Positions 25,053-37,700 of a stretch of 64,000 nt of DNA are shown in pieces. The position numbers and the translations under genes are program-made. The notes under the pieces were generated by a model. It ran no database searches. It was not told where the DNA came from and worked only from the letters and a program-made list of their open reading frames with translations. Origin of the DNA: Ampullaceana balthica. Taxonomy: Eukaryota; Mollusca; Gastropoda; Lymnaeidae. The first letter of the stretch is position 1; each line of letters starts with the position of its first letter. The stretch covers positions 1 through 64,000 of the forward strand of contig CALYLW010000544.1 of NCBI GenBank assembly GCA_944989445.1, given 5' to 3'.

Positions 25053-28000
25053 GTTGTTTTTAGTCAACCCCTTGCTACAACTTAGTGACCGATCCAGAGG
25101 GGTAGTCAAGTCACAATTTTTCTAAGTGGCGGTGTATCCTCAGTCTTATTATCATCTATCGTTAATGTCTTATAACCGTCGTTAGACCCTATGTGTTACA
25201 ACTAAGAAACATGACAAGTTCATCAGCATCATCATCATCGTTCTTGTTTATCCGTTTCACTAGTCGAACGAAAACTTTTTCTAGTCGGGTAGGTTGCGAC
25301 CACCATACCTCCTGTGATGTGCTTCTAATCGGACATAGTGGATACACGATAGCTCAAATCAATCATGTAAATTGCGCGAACCATGTCTCGTTGAATTGTG
25401 CGCTTATGTCTGGTATTCAAACGGTTACGTCTCATCTCCTCGAAAATCATTACTTTTGAAACTAAAAGAAAACCCTCAGAAGAAAAAATGAAATCTCAAC
25501 ATGTCGACAAAATGATTATCAAGACAAGAGAATATTTCTAAATGCTTAGAAAGACCTCTTGAAGTCTACGACATCAACAAAATTAAACAAAGTTACAACC
25601 ACAAATAAACGAAGGAAGAAAGATGGAACAACGATGTTGTTAAATGTGGTTCTAGGAAAAAAATTTATAACCCTCCCTTACAGGAAAACATGACCATCGT
25701 TTTCTTTATCACGACCGTTTGTCTTTCTACAAGTTTACTTTTACTCGAGCGGTGTATCTTTGTTCTCCCTTCCTACTTAGTTCGTGACCGTGGCAATACC
25801 GTTTCCCTTACTCTCTTTTACAAACACGCCCGACAAATTCCAAGTCTGTTACGATTACTCCAACGACATACATTTCTTCTCTCTTGTCGACAACCTGATC
25901 ACTTCTTCCATGTACTCAACTATCATCCCCCCCCTAACACCGTTATCTTCTACCACCATTACTGATTTTGTCTGTATCTTAGCATACATCCTTACAGGTC
26001 ATGTTAAGGATTACCACCCCGCACATAAAATATTTTCTAAAGTTTTTTTCAAACAGAGCAACTTCATCCAAGGTTGTTAAAACCATCCATGATGTGATTA
26101 CCGCCCGTACCTAACACTTTCTAAATCTTACTTACCTGACAAACACTTTCATCGCACCTAGTACAACGATCTATGTTATAATGGTTAACTCCCAATCCCT
26201 TAACTTTCCTGAACTCTACGTACATAGAAAAAAATCTTAACATCTCCTAGAGAAAACAATGTCTAGGTTGGGGTACACCCTTACATATAATATTTTTGTC
26301 AACAAAAAGAAAGAACAACCTATTCATAGTTAGGGGTCATTGTGGACAGAACATAAAACTAAATACAGCTAGTCTTTACCTAGGACTTTCTATCACACCT
26401 ATTAAAAAGACGAGACTAAAAGGGGAGAAACTTAGAGCCTTAATGTAAAAAATCGTGTCATGTGACAGTATGAGTTCCTCTTTATAAAACATAACTCTAA
26501 AACTCAAAGCTTACATTACTTAAACAAAAAATGCGCTTGTAAGTCGTCCCGTGTATGTACCTTAAAGATGAGGAACGAGGTGCTAAGTTTTTGGTTTAGT
26601 GTACCGGTTTGTTGTATACATGTTAAATTGAGCAAACAACAGCAACCCTAGGGACTTGATGAAACGAACAAACTACTGCAGCCACTATAATTCTTAAAAC
26701 AAAAGTCAGGAAGCTGTCTTTTAATATAATGTTATTTAAAGATATTACTCAGCGATAAGTCACAACCTAATGAAAAAGAAAATCAATGCCCTTTCCATAA
26801 ATTTCTACACCGTGTTGTGACCAACAGATGTTTAATTATCGCAAACGCGAAACTTTTCAGCCTGTATAAAGGAATCTGGCCGAGTCATTGACATATTTTA
26901 TATTTCACCGGTCTGCGTATTTTCGCATGCGGCTTAAACCACCTGTTTCCCTTCCCTGATCAATAACGCACTCGCCGAACGTCTATTTACAACATGTCGT
27001 AACCAACTAGATACCACAGCATCAAATCTTTAGTGTTCCAAGTATAAACATAAACCTCTAAATCTTTACCAATCACTTGTAATAACCTCTAGTGATACAC
27101 TATAGCTTCCTAAACTTTCGCTACAACAATCACCTGTTTTCACATATTTTCCTTTCCTCAAAAATTACCTACCAATGTTAACAATTACTGATTTATAAAA
27201 TGTGTAAAATTTAACCAAAACCATAAATTATAACCTTCCTTACAAATCTTTACAAGAGATCACTTATTTTACACTTGAATTTCGGTTTAAAACTAGACCA
27301 AAACAAACAAAAAAATGCAATAGTCAGAAAACTTGTTTACAAAAATTAAAATTAATTTACAGAATAATAAATTACTTTTCAAAAGCTACACTTACGAATA
27401 AAAATACCCTCAGTTAAAAATTATTTACAACACCTGTTGAATGGTTGAATTACAAAACTTAATCAGTTTATCAAAGTCTACCTGACACTAGTAAAATTTC
27501 TTCAAGTTTAAATAATATTATTCAACCAAACTAAAAAATATATCGCAAAAATACGCCATGCAACCTTTTAAAAAAGTACCAAATTTGGTACCGATAGTAT
27601 ATGGAGAAAGAAAAACAAACAAACACTGTTGAACTTTATAAAAACTTTCCGCGTCATTAAGATAGCTAACTCTAATAAATAAAAACACTAAGAAAATGAC
27701 TCCCTTGTAAATAGAAATCTGTCGCTGTCTCTAAGAGGAGAATTAGTAAGTAGTACAAAAAGACCATTGAACTTATAGAATCGTGCTCTACACTAAGATG
27801 AGAATCTCTAGTTAACAAAATACCATGAACAAAAATGATTCCCTTGAAATTAGACATCTATCCCTGTCCCTAAGAGGAGAATGCGTAAGTAACAATAAAC
27901 AAAAACAAAAAGACCATTGAACTTATAGAATCGTGCTCTACACTAAGATGATAGTATTAACAAAAAAAGACAACGTAACTTAGAAAACTGTGCCCGATCT

Positions 28001-30499
28001 TAAGATTAGAATCTGTAAATATCAAAAACAAAAACAAAAAAGACCCATTGATCTTCAACACTATTCCCGACACTAAGATGAGAATCTCTAGTTAAGAAAA
28101 GAAACAAACTCGAGTACCCTTGAACCTAGAAATATGTCCTTGGACTTAAGCTGAGAATCCCTAATTAAGAAAAACACACTAAGAAAATGATTCTGTTGAA
28201 AGTAAAAAATATGTCCCTGTCCCTAAGAGGAGACTCTCTAGTTAAGAAAATAGCATTAACAAGACAACGTAACTTAGAAAACTGTGCCCGATCTTAAGAT
28301 TAGAATCTGTAAATAACAAAAAGACCCATTGAACTTATAGAATCGTACTCGACACTATATTGAGAATCTCTAGTTAAGAAAAGAAACAACGGCTAACATC
28401 CTATCCACACGAAACGTACAAGTACCCTTGAACCTAGAAATATGTCCTTGGACTTAAGCTGAGAATCCCTAATCAAGAAAAAAACACTAAGAAAATGATT
28501 CCATTGAAATTAAAAATATATGTCCCTTTCCCTAAGAGGAGAACTTCTAACTAAGAAACAACAAAAAACAAGACCCTTCAACTTATAAAATATTGTCAAG
28601 GGTAGATGGGCACATCTAATTATGAAAAAAATACAACCAAAAAGACCATTGAACTTTATAAAACTGTCCATGACATTAAGATAAGCACCTCTAATGAATA
28701 AAAACATGAAGAAAAGGACTCAGTCAACCTTATAAAATATTACTACTACTAGCAGATTACATCTAGTTAAGAAAAGAAACATAAAAGACCTCTTGACTTA
28801 AACTATGAATCCAATAAAAACTATTACAAGGAAGAAAGGAAACACCGTTAAACTTAGAAAATATTCCGATACTAAAAATTTTGTCAATGGTAAATAAGCA
28901 CATCTAATTATGAAAAAATACAACCAAAAAGACCATTGAACTTTATAAAACTGTCGGTGACATTAAGATAAGCACCCCTAATGAATAAAAAACATGAAGA
29001 AAGTGAGTCGGTTAACCTTATAAAATATTACTACTACTAGCAGATTACATCTAGTTAAGAAAAGAAACATAAAAGACCTCTTGACTTAAACTATGAATCC
29101 AATAAAAACTATTACAAGGAAGAAAGGAAACACCGTTAAACTTAGAAAATATTCCCGATACTAAGATAAGAAGTATGGCTAAAGCTGTCAAATAAACTTA
29201 TTGGAAACCCTAGAATTAAGAAACGCTATGAACAAAAAAAGACCTTTTCATAACATAGATCCCCACACTAAGATGAAAACTGTTGCTTTAGTTTAAAAAA
29301 TCCTATAAAACTACTAAAATTGTTTATATTTACAAAGAAAACAACCTTAAATTTACAACCGACCTCTGCAATAGCCCCCGTCCATACCCCTCTCCTCATT
29401 TGTCTTATTGATTTTCACCTAAAACTATGCGTTACTTGTCCTGGGCCACATTCCATACCCCCACTAACTTATTAAAACGGCCATACAACCAGTGGTAACA
29501 TCTGTCCATCCAAACCCTCTCGTCGTTTGTACTATTGATTTTAACCTAAACCCACGCATTCTAAATCCCCTTCGTCACTTTTAGTACATACTTTATACTA
29601 CCACACCTATGCTAACATCAGATCAACAGCCAACATCGCCATTTTTTCCACCCCTCCTAAAGTTGTCTAATTAATTATAATATATACTAAACCCTTCCTA
29701 ATTGTAACTTATACCATCGACTGCCCCCACTATGTTATTTGAATTAAATTCACCACCAACAACAACATCTGTCCAGCAGCGTACCCCAAATAAAATACAT
29801 CGCCTAACAACCTGAAACACATAAAAACAGTACTTAAAACCTTAAATACGACCATTAGACAAATAAAATACAGTTAAAAATAGTAAAATAGCTTGAGAAC
29901 CTTTAAATACTACCATTCAACAATACAATAAAAAATAAAGAGAAATAGCTTGAGAACCTTTAAATACGGCCATTCAACAAATAAAATACAATTAAAAAAA
30001 TAATAAAATACCTTGAGAACCTTAAAATACTACCATTCAACAAATAAAATACAATTAAAAATAAAAATATTTTGAGAACCAATCAATACTTAAATAAAAA
30101 TAATTTAAGGACCAATCAATAATGAAATAAATATTAAAAAAGTTAAAAATGAAATAATTGAATACATTGAAACGGGAAGTAAACCTTAAATACATGATTA
30201 TCCCCCCTTTAACCACAAGAACAGATGTTCTAATGAACATATAACAATAGGATATCCTAATTAACATAATTAACATGACATACTAATTATCATGACACCT
30301 CTAATGAACATGTTGTATAACAACATGACACCTCTAATGAACTTGTCTAAGATAATTAACATGTTGTATAACAACATGACACTTCTAATTAACATAATTA
30401 CCGCGCGCGTCGCCACCGGTAAGGGCAACAGCTGTGGTGACGTCACCGCCACCGCCACCGCCACCCAAATGATACCCGTTTTTGACATTCCTAACTACT
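25053..30499 (-). repeat. foldback right arm
   Basis: Inverted copy of 18102-23555; it starts at GTTGTTTTTAGTCAACC and ends CATTCCTAACTACT. Its outer 120 bases include a CG-rich patch ACCGCGCGCGTCGCCACCGG and a (CACCGC)n stretch next to TGACGTCA. Confidence 0.9.
25193..25459 (+). other. arm ORF, 88 codons, copy in right arm
   Basis: Same translation as 23149-23415 on the other strand. No domain recognised. A neighbouring outward frame at 25690-25965 differs in length from its mirror (22670-22918) because of the one-base change in a C/G run, so reading frames are not being maintained there. Confidence 0.15.
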
Positions 30500-30505
30500 A
30501 ACATT
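30500..30505 (+). repeat. right 6-bp duplication of foldback
   Basis: AACATT, matching 18096-18101. Confidence 0.65.
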
Positions 30506-31369
30506 TACCATCTCCTGAGATTATTACCACCTGAGCCAAACAAATGTTTTAACAAATTACAGACACAATTATTGTGGGGTTGGATATTAATCTAGTCCCT
30601 ATTTTAGCATCAATAACCATTTTCCAAGGCTTCGGATATAATAGTAGGTATTCTAAATGAGCAGCGGTGATTTGTACTGTGCCAGTGTCACGAAATAAAG
30701 TCTCCCACAAAATATATTCTCCCCCGGAGAGTTTATTTTACAATATTGTCGCCCCCGGAGACTTTTTTAAAATAAAATCTTCGGGGTTAAAATAGATCCT
30801 CCCCTTAATTATTTGGAATTATAAATAATTTTTTTATTAAACTTTATGACACACACTATATTTTGTATTTGTTCTACATGCATTTGTGTATGATAATTGG
30901 AAATTCAAAAATTTTAGGCTTAGTCAGGGTTGTAACAATTCGAGGGCTAAGGGGGTTTATGCACGAAGAGACACATTTTTAGACTTGACTAAATGCCCAA
31001 AGTTATTTAAAAGAATAACAGACAAATGGACTGAAATGACAAAGATGATTACGTAATACGAAAACATGACACCGATATTTTGGAGCACGAATTCATTCTT
31101 TACTTTTGTCAGTAGAACATGTTTTAACGACCTAAACGAAATTAGTGATCATTAAAATAATTCGAGACCATTATTTCTATCTATTACCGGTAGCGTTTTC
31201 TTAGTTTACAGCAGAACATTAAAAAAATCCAAGCAGCCAAGGTTTGTAAATGTATAACGTTTTTAAGTTGAATTTTCAAATATAGTAAAAAGAGATTTTC
31301 AATTGGTTTACTTTAGTGCAGCCGTCTCAGAACACATAACACAGGCCAAAACTTATATTAAAAAAACAG
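30506..31369. repeat. unassigned stretch with a dispersed CCCCCGGAG repeat
   Basis: 30690-30810 contains repeated TCTCCCCCGGAG / GCCCCCGGAGACTTTTT and AAAATAGATCC motifs, also present near 41905-42060. The rest is AT-rich and unrecognised. Confidence 0.45.
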
Positions 31370-31377
31370 GTTACACG

Positions 31378-32993
31378 CAGTGGCGTAGCAAAGGGTCGGC
31401 ATCGGGGCAGTTGCCAAGGGTGCCGGCTCAAAAGGGTGCCACTAAATCACTAATTTTTAAATTTGTATTTAAATAAATACAGTCGGACCTCTATAAGTCG
31501 AACTCAAAAGGATCCGATAAAAAATTGACTTACTGAGTTTTTGAGTTAGGGAAAATTGCGTAATAGGCGCCGATTAATTTCAGGAAAGAGATGCGGTATC
31601 TATCTTTCATATGAAAACAAGCCAACTTGCTTTGAAATTCCGACACAAGCCCGTGAGAGGAGACACCTTCCCTCCCCTCCCCCACTTTACTCCCTCAACA
31701 GTGGGATTGGGGGAGTAAGATTTTTCTTTTTAAAAAGAGTTACAGAATGCATCAAAGTGACGCAAATTAGTTACCACTTACCACTCCTTTTTCTTGTCTT
31801 TGTCATTTTTTGTAATTGCAAGGGTCGCTTAATCCCTCGTGGAATGCACTAAGATAAGATTTTACGTCCATTTACGTGGCTTTATGGAAAACGTGTTCTG
31901 AAATGTCACTCCAGAATAATAACCCAAACGCCGTGGTAAATTCGACTAAGAGAGGTTGAAAGCCAAAAATCTTAAGGAGATCTAAAATACATTAGTCTTA
32001 TTGAGTTTGGCCGGGACCTAACAATTAATTGATATACGGAGGTTTTCCACTTAGGGAAGTTCGACTTAGTGAGGTCCAACTGTATTTCACTTTTTTCCTT
32101 GATTTAAAAAAGTGAATAATTGGGTTTATTTAAACATATTTCATTTAAACCATTATAATATTTTTTATTATGCTTGTGGCCCTTGCGGGGCATCTTATCA
32201 TACAGATGTCAATATGATTTTACAGTATTTCTTTTAAAAAGAAAAATCTTAGTATCCTCATCCCACTTTCGAGGGAGTAAAGTGGAGGAGAGGGGGGAAG
32301 GTGTCGGTATGTCAAACAAAGTTGGCTCCTTTCATATGAAACATCACCGCTCCTCTTTCCTGTGATCATGCCAAGCCTTCTATGCCCCTATGGCTGTTTC
32401 TCTCCCCCCTCTCAATATCAACATTGTCCTTAATTAATCTGCGCCTATTACGCCAGTTTCCCTTACTAGAAAACTCATTAAGTGGAATATTTTCCCCCCC
32501 ATGAGTTCAACTTAGAGAGGTCCAACTGTATTAGCAACACGTCAATACTTCAGCTAACGGAAGTGCTGAGCTGTAGTCCGTGGAGTGTTATTTAAATTTA
32601 CTTTTAATTGTGAGTTTCTATCGTTATGTATGAGAAAATGAGTATGACACATTGATACTAATGTTTTTACTTATAATACTTGTTAATTCAAGTTTTGCTG
32701 TATTCTTTATTAACGCAACAATATCCCGTTTTATCCATCAATTTATTTGGTATTATTTAGTAAATAACAAACTGCAAATTAGTATTGCTCCTGTCTTATG
32801 CATTTTTTATATTCACGTTGTTTGGCTGTCACTGTCAGACTACGTAATAATTGTCATAAATCATAAATAAAATAAGAGAAATTCAATTATTTTTTCTAAC
32901 AAAGGAAAAAATCGCAAAGCTGAAACTTAACAGTTTATCAAGGGCGCCGAAAATAAATTTGCCAAGGGCGCCAAAAACCTAGTTACGCCTCTG
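31378..32993 (+). mobile_element. deleted hAT element carrying pogo-like inserts (sister of 14386-16132)
   Basis: The termini are CAGTGGCGTAGCAAAGGG and (reverse-complemented) CAGAGGCGTAACTAGG, with an exact 8-bp TSD GTTACACG at 31370-31377 and 32994-33001. The right ends of the two sisters are nearly identical (CAAGGGCGCCAAAAACC). No recognisable transposase codons remain in this copy. Confidence 0.88.
31490..32082. mobile_element. pogo/Tigger-like MITE within hAT
   Basis: Ends CAGTCGGACCTCTATAAGTC and GAGGTCCAACTG are flanked by TA (31488-31489, 32083-32084). It occupies the same relative position as 14488-15152. A further pogo-like end (AGAGAGGTCCAACTG near 32515-32531) and the block 32240-32533 are an inverted copy of 31490-31760, giving a second foldback of about 290-bp arms. 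Confidence 0.75.
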
Positions 32994-33001
32994 GTTACAC
33001 G

Positions 33002-33490
33002 ATTAAACAATCAGTGTCGTAGCTAGGGTTGGTGACACCCTTTTCGTTAAATACACTGTATAGCTCAGATCAAAGTACTGTGGAGATCTGGGTTGAGGTG
33101 AGGCGCTTAGTTAGCTTGAGATTTGCGTTTAGGGGTGGCGCTGAATTAGTTAGACATAAAATCAATGACGGTAGAGAAATTTTGTTTTCGCCATTTTGAT
33201 GACCGGAAATCACACACACGCGTCTGTAAAATTAAAGTACAAACAAGCGCTGGAGAAATTTATCATGTACAAATGTAATATGAGGAAATTATTAAGGAGT
33301 TTTTCAACGAATTGAACTCTAAATATGCCCGCCTGGTACTGTATTTTAATTGTACTTAGCATTTTTTTTTGCTGTATTAATTGTTATACTAATACTATTA
33401 AGGCCGGAAAGTGCTCAAAATGGTGGAAACTAAATTTCTCTGCCGACTATAAAATAAAAGAATAAACAAGCGCTGGATAAATTTACAACG
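33002..33490. repeat. orphan hAT end and direct repeat
   Basis: CAGTGTCGTAGCTAGGGTTGG at about 33010 resembles the hAT termini of this window, but no partner end was found. Blocks near 33210-33300 and 33440-33505 (ACAAGCGCTGGA..AATTTA, AATATGAGGA) are direct repeats about 230 bp apart. Confidence 0.45.
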
Positions 33491-33499
33491 CACTATTGA

Positions 33500-36400
33500 A
33501 ATATGAGGAGAAGGGGCGAAGGCGGTTCACTGGCGCCCCAAAACCAGTCGCTTCGGGTAGATGAGGCTCGTTAACCTTGGTTGGTAATTCATCTAGGAGA
33601 AGGAAACTGACTCCAAACCTCCGCTGCCTTGTGGCCACACCCACTACTCGGGAAAGGCTAAAGGAGTAAGCCCTGACAGAAAAACAGGAATTGGAGCATC
33701 TACAGACGGTCTTTACATAAAAATATGTACATTCCGGATGATCCTGCGACGCCAATGGCGCCAAGCTGCATCGACGCAAATCATTCCCTTGGTTACACCA
33801 TTGACGTGGAGAGGGGAGATATGCTGTATGGGCAGCAGCTAACTCTCAATAATACCTGCCCAGGCTTGCATCACCTGTGGAGAGAAAACTCCAGCATCTC
33901 AAAAAGCCCAGCACCAAGATAGGTAAAAAAAAAGAATCAGAAGACACCAGCCCTTCGTATCGCTAGCTGGAATTGGAGGACTATGTGTCCCGGCATCACA
34001 TGACCTGCAGTCTATAAATTACACGGGGAAAATGGTATAATTGATAGAGAGCTTAACAGACTGAAGATTGACATAGCATGCCTTCAGGCTAGGCTCCCAA
34101 ACAGCGGCTCATTAAAAGAGACACATTACACCTTCTTCTGGCAAGGCAGACCTACAGATGAACCAAAACAGCATGGTGTAGGTTTTGCAGTTAAGAACAC
34201 CCTTATACCATCCATTGAACCCCCATCATCAGACACGGAGAGGATCATCACTCCAAGACTCAGAACAGCTGCGGGCTCAGCAATCATTCTTGGTGCGTAT
34301 GACCCAACTCTCTGTTCAACCCCGAAAGAGAAGGACCAATTCTATGGAGCTTTAGACCAAGCAATAGCCAGAATCCACAAAGACGAGGCAATTTATCTCC
34401 TGTGAGATTTCAATGCTAGAGTGGGAAGCGACCACGAAGCCTTGCCCACATGTCTTGGTCTTTTTGGAAGAGGAAAGTTAAATTAGAATGGACAGAAGTT
34501 GCTGGAACTGTGCTGCTCACGAGCACTTCATTTAAGTGCAAAGATATACAACAAGTCTCTTGGAGACCCCCTCGATCGTGCCCAAGGCACCAGCTGGACC
34601 TCATCATCACCAGGCATGCACAACTTGCTAGTGTTCTACTCACTCGCAGCTATCACAGTGTCGACTGCGACACGAATCACTCCCTCGTGGCGAGCAATGA
34701 GGGAAAACGTGTACCATACCAAGAAAAAGGTATGTCCACGCATCAACACCTTCAGCACGGAAGAACCTGTGAAAACGCAGCTGTTCACAGAAAAAGTTCA
34801 TGAATGTCTCTCAAAGCCGTCCCCCTAGGTCACAATTGACTCCAAATGGACGCATCTCAGAGACACGATCTATACATCAGCATTAAATGCCTTTGGCAAA
34901 ATATCACACAAAAATACGGACTGGATTAATGAACACTGGGATGAGATGAAACCTGTCACTGAAGCTAAAAGGAAAGCTCCTATGGAATACAAGGAAAAGC
35001 CTATACCCGACAGGCAGAATGCCTTAAAAACAGCCAAGTTGCATGCCCAAAACATCGCACGTCAATGTGCCAATACCTACTGGCTTAATCTCAGCTCCAG
35101 CATACAGTCAGCTGCAGAAATGGGCAATATCAAAGCCATGTATGAAAATATTTAAAAAGCAACTGGCCCTCTGACATCCAAGGTGCCCCCCTATTAAAGT
35201 CCAAAAGTGAAGAAATTATCCAAAACCAGGCAATGCATTTACAACGGTGGATTGAGCATTATCTGGAACTGTATGCAACAGTTACCACAGTCTCCATCAC
35301 AGCTCAAGATGACATCCCTGTTTTGCCACTCATGGAAGAACTTGATGTCGTGCCCACACAGGAAGAGCTGAGCAAAGCTTTTGACTGCCTAGCTTGTGGA
35401 AAAGCCCCTGGGAATGATGGCATACCACCAGAATTTCTAAAGAATGACAACACAGTTCTACTCCAGCCATTGCATGAGCTTCTGTCCCTCTGTTTGGAAC
35501 AGCGCTACATCCCCAGGAACTAAAGGATGCAAATATAGTGACACTATATAATATCAAAAGCGATAAAAGTGACTGCAATAACTATCGCGGCATTTCACTT
35601 CTTAGTATTGTGGGGAAGGCTTTTGCCCGTGTCATACTAACACGATTATAGAGTTTAGCCTCCCGAGTTTATCCAGAATCTCAGTGTGGTTTCCGGGCTG
35701 GTCGGTCAACCATAGACATGGTGTTCGCCATACGGCAGCTCCAGGAAAAATACAGAGAGCAGCAGATGCCACTTTACATCGCCTTTGTGGATCTTACGAA
35801 AGCTTTTGATTTAGTCAGTCGCAACGGGCTATTTCAAATCCTGGAAAAGATTGGCTGTCTGATAATGGCATACCTACTTGCCATTATCAGACAGTTCAAT
35901 GAAAATATGCAGGGCACAGTGCAGTTCGATGGACCTACGTCAGAAGTAGAAGCAGTTCCAGTCAGCAGTGGAGTTAAACAAGGTTGTGTACTGGCACCAA
36001 CACAGTTCGCAATATTCTTTTCTGTATTGCTTCGATACGTATTCAATGATATCAGTGATGGAATCTGGTTACACACCAGAGCTGAAAACCAAAACGACAG
36101 ATGTTCTAATTCGCGAGCTACTTTTTGCGGACGTTGCGCACTGATAGCACACACAGAAACTGGTTTGCAAAAACTCGTGTCAAGCTTATCCAACGGCTGT
36201 AAAGAATTTGGTCTTCAAATCAGCTGACAAACATCAAGGCCCAAGACACATGTTCTCCTCCTACAATCAATATTGAAAATGAAAACTTGGAGGTTGTGGA
36301 CAGCTTCAACTACTTGGGGTCCAAGATTTCCAACTCACTCTCCATTGAGGATGAAATAAACAGTAGAATTTGCAAAGCAGCTGCTACCATGGCTAAACTA

Positions 36401-37085
36401 AATAAACGGGTTTGGCAAAACATCAAGCTAACGGAGAAAACTAAACTATGTGTCTATCGAGCCTGCGTCATCAGTACGCTGCTGTACGGGAGCGAGCCAT
36501 GGACCACTTATTTATCCCATGAGCGCAAGCTTAATAGCTTCCACTTGAGGTGCCTGCGTTGCATCCTTGGCATTAAATGACAGGACAAAGTGCCAAATAG
36601 TGAGGTCCTGATACTTGCCAATATCCAAAGCATGTTCTGAATCCTTAGTGAAAGACGCCTAATATGGCTAGGAAATGTAAAAATAATGAGCCCTGGTCGT
36701 ATCACTGAGGACCTCCTATATGGAGAACTGGCATCCGGAAAGAGGAAGACAGGTCGCCCACGTCTCCGATTTAAAAATGTCTGCCAAAGAGACATCAAAG
36801 TGGCCAAAATAAACACAAGTGACTGGGAATGCAAAGCAAAAGACAGATCTACGTGGCCGCACAGTTGTCAAAGAGGGCGTCATAGCAGCCGAGGAACGAA
36901 GGATGGAGGAGGCTACAGACAAAAGAGCTAGGAGAAATGACACAACATTGGGAAGCACAGAACTCGTGTGCAAAAGCTGTGGATAAGACTGTCACTCAAG
37001 GATAGGACTGCCCAGCCACACGAGGAAATGCAATCCAACCCAACGGTGATGCACCATCGTCTGTCGAGATGGAAGGATGCCCGTA
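33500..37085 (+). mobile_element. decayed APE-type LINE, near full length
   Basis: It begins near 33504 with a GC-richer leader and ends near GAGATGGAAGGATGCC. It has the same domain order as the LINE at 3820-7687, but sequence similarity is partial, so it is a related and older family. No TSD could be found by eye. It lies downstream of the hAT at 31378. Confidence 0.85.
33990..37060 (+). pseudogene. LINE endonuclease/RT, many stops and frameshifts
   Basis: Endonuclease remnants: GFAVKNTL (about 34182), then the GDFNARVG motif reads stop-DFNARVGSD at about 34400. RT remnants: CGKAPGNDGIPPEF (35395), NYRGISLLS (35577), PESQCGFRAGRSTIDMVFAI (35670), FVDLTKAFD (35783), SSGVKQGCVLAPT (35965). 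The catalytic FADD reads FADV around 36125, with a frameshift next to it. The C-terminal region 36287-36930 includes LYGSEPWTTY and ERKLNSFHLRCLRCILGIK, then DLLYGELASGKRKTGRPRLR. A degraded CKSCG...GLPSHTRKC finger ends it. Confidence 0.88.
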
Positions 37086-37329
37086 AAAAAATCAATGACC
37101 TTACGGAATATTTGAATCCGCGAAACTTATAAGGGTAGCTCAGAGGTGGGCTTGTTTATTGATGAAATGCGGCAGGAAAACGCAAAGTGTCATTTGTTGA
37201 GCGAGTAAATACTAGCTAAATGTCTTAGTTGATAAATTGCTTAAAGACGTGCACGTTTTGACCATTTAAGTTGTCTATCGAGTGAAGGTTTGCTGATGTA
37301 TGAGGGAGTCTGCTTTGGACAACTTAACG

Positions 37330-37550
37330 TTCTATGCAACGGTGGTCGAACCGCGGGTCGCGAGCCGCATGCGGCTCTTCTGTGTCATATTGCGGCTCTT
37401 GTGCAATAAATGAAAGATATATTTCAAGGATTACTGAAAGATTTCCAAGCAAGATTTTATGACTCATGGTGTTTCCAGGTGACTCTCATAATTTTTTTAA
37501 TATTTTAAAATGGCTCTCAGTTATTAAGGGTCACGCCACCCGTAGTCTAG
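37330..37550. repeat. dispersed GCGGCTCTT repeat (hAT-MITE family B), copy 1
   Basis: CAACGGTGGTCGAACCGCGG, GCCGCATGCGGCTCTTCTGT, AAGATTTCCAAGC and TTTTAAAATGGCTCTCA are shared in order with 41309-41515, which has clear ends. No TSD is seen here. Confidence 0.65.
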
Positions 37551-37597
37551 TGAGTTATTCTAATGTAATAATCACGCAAAGGGAGGCATGAGGGAGT

Positions 37598-37700
37598 AAT
37601 GTATATGTGTGTATGTGTGTATGTATGTAAGTACGTACGTACGTATGTAAGTATGTATGTATGCATGTATGCATGTATGTATGTGTGTGTACATATGTAT
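37598..37700. repeat. (TATG)n microsatellite, left of LTR element
   Basis: Imperfect GTAT/TATG with CGTA variants. A longer tract of the same motif lies on the other side of the LTR element at 40366-40620. Confidence 0.95.

Larger units (their letters stand above)
18102..30499. mobile_element. 12.4-kb foldback element (giant terminal inverted repeats)
   Basis: The outermost bases AGTAGTTAGGAATGTC at 18102 are exactly inverted at 30484-30499, and the inverted symmetry continues inward to 23555/25053, about 5.45 kb per arm. Outside both ends is AACATT. A 5'-AG start and a 6-bp duplication are the signature described for Polintons/Mavericks, but I see no polymerase B, integrase, protease or capsid gene and no ORF above about 100 codons. 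The arms are composed of degenerate tandem repeats, as in foldback (FB/TU-type) transposons. I therefore call it a non-coding foldback of unassigned class, possibly mobilised by another element's integrase. Confidence 0.7.

Noticed and set aside
25193..25965. Arm frames as a conserved protein pair of the foldback
   Set aside because: Duplicate conservation is explained by arm identity; the neighbouring frame is already disrupted by a one-base indel between arms.
18102..30499. Foldback as a genuine Polinton/Maverick
   Set aside because: Termini fit, but no polymerase, integrase, protease, ATPase or capsid codons were seen in either arm or the spacer.
33500..37085. TSD for the second LINE
   Set aside because: No convincing direct repeat of eight or more bases next to the visible ends.
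37330..37550. TSD for the first copy of hAT-MITE family B
   Set aside because: GTTCTATG and TCTAGTGA do not match; ends may be eroded.
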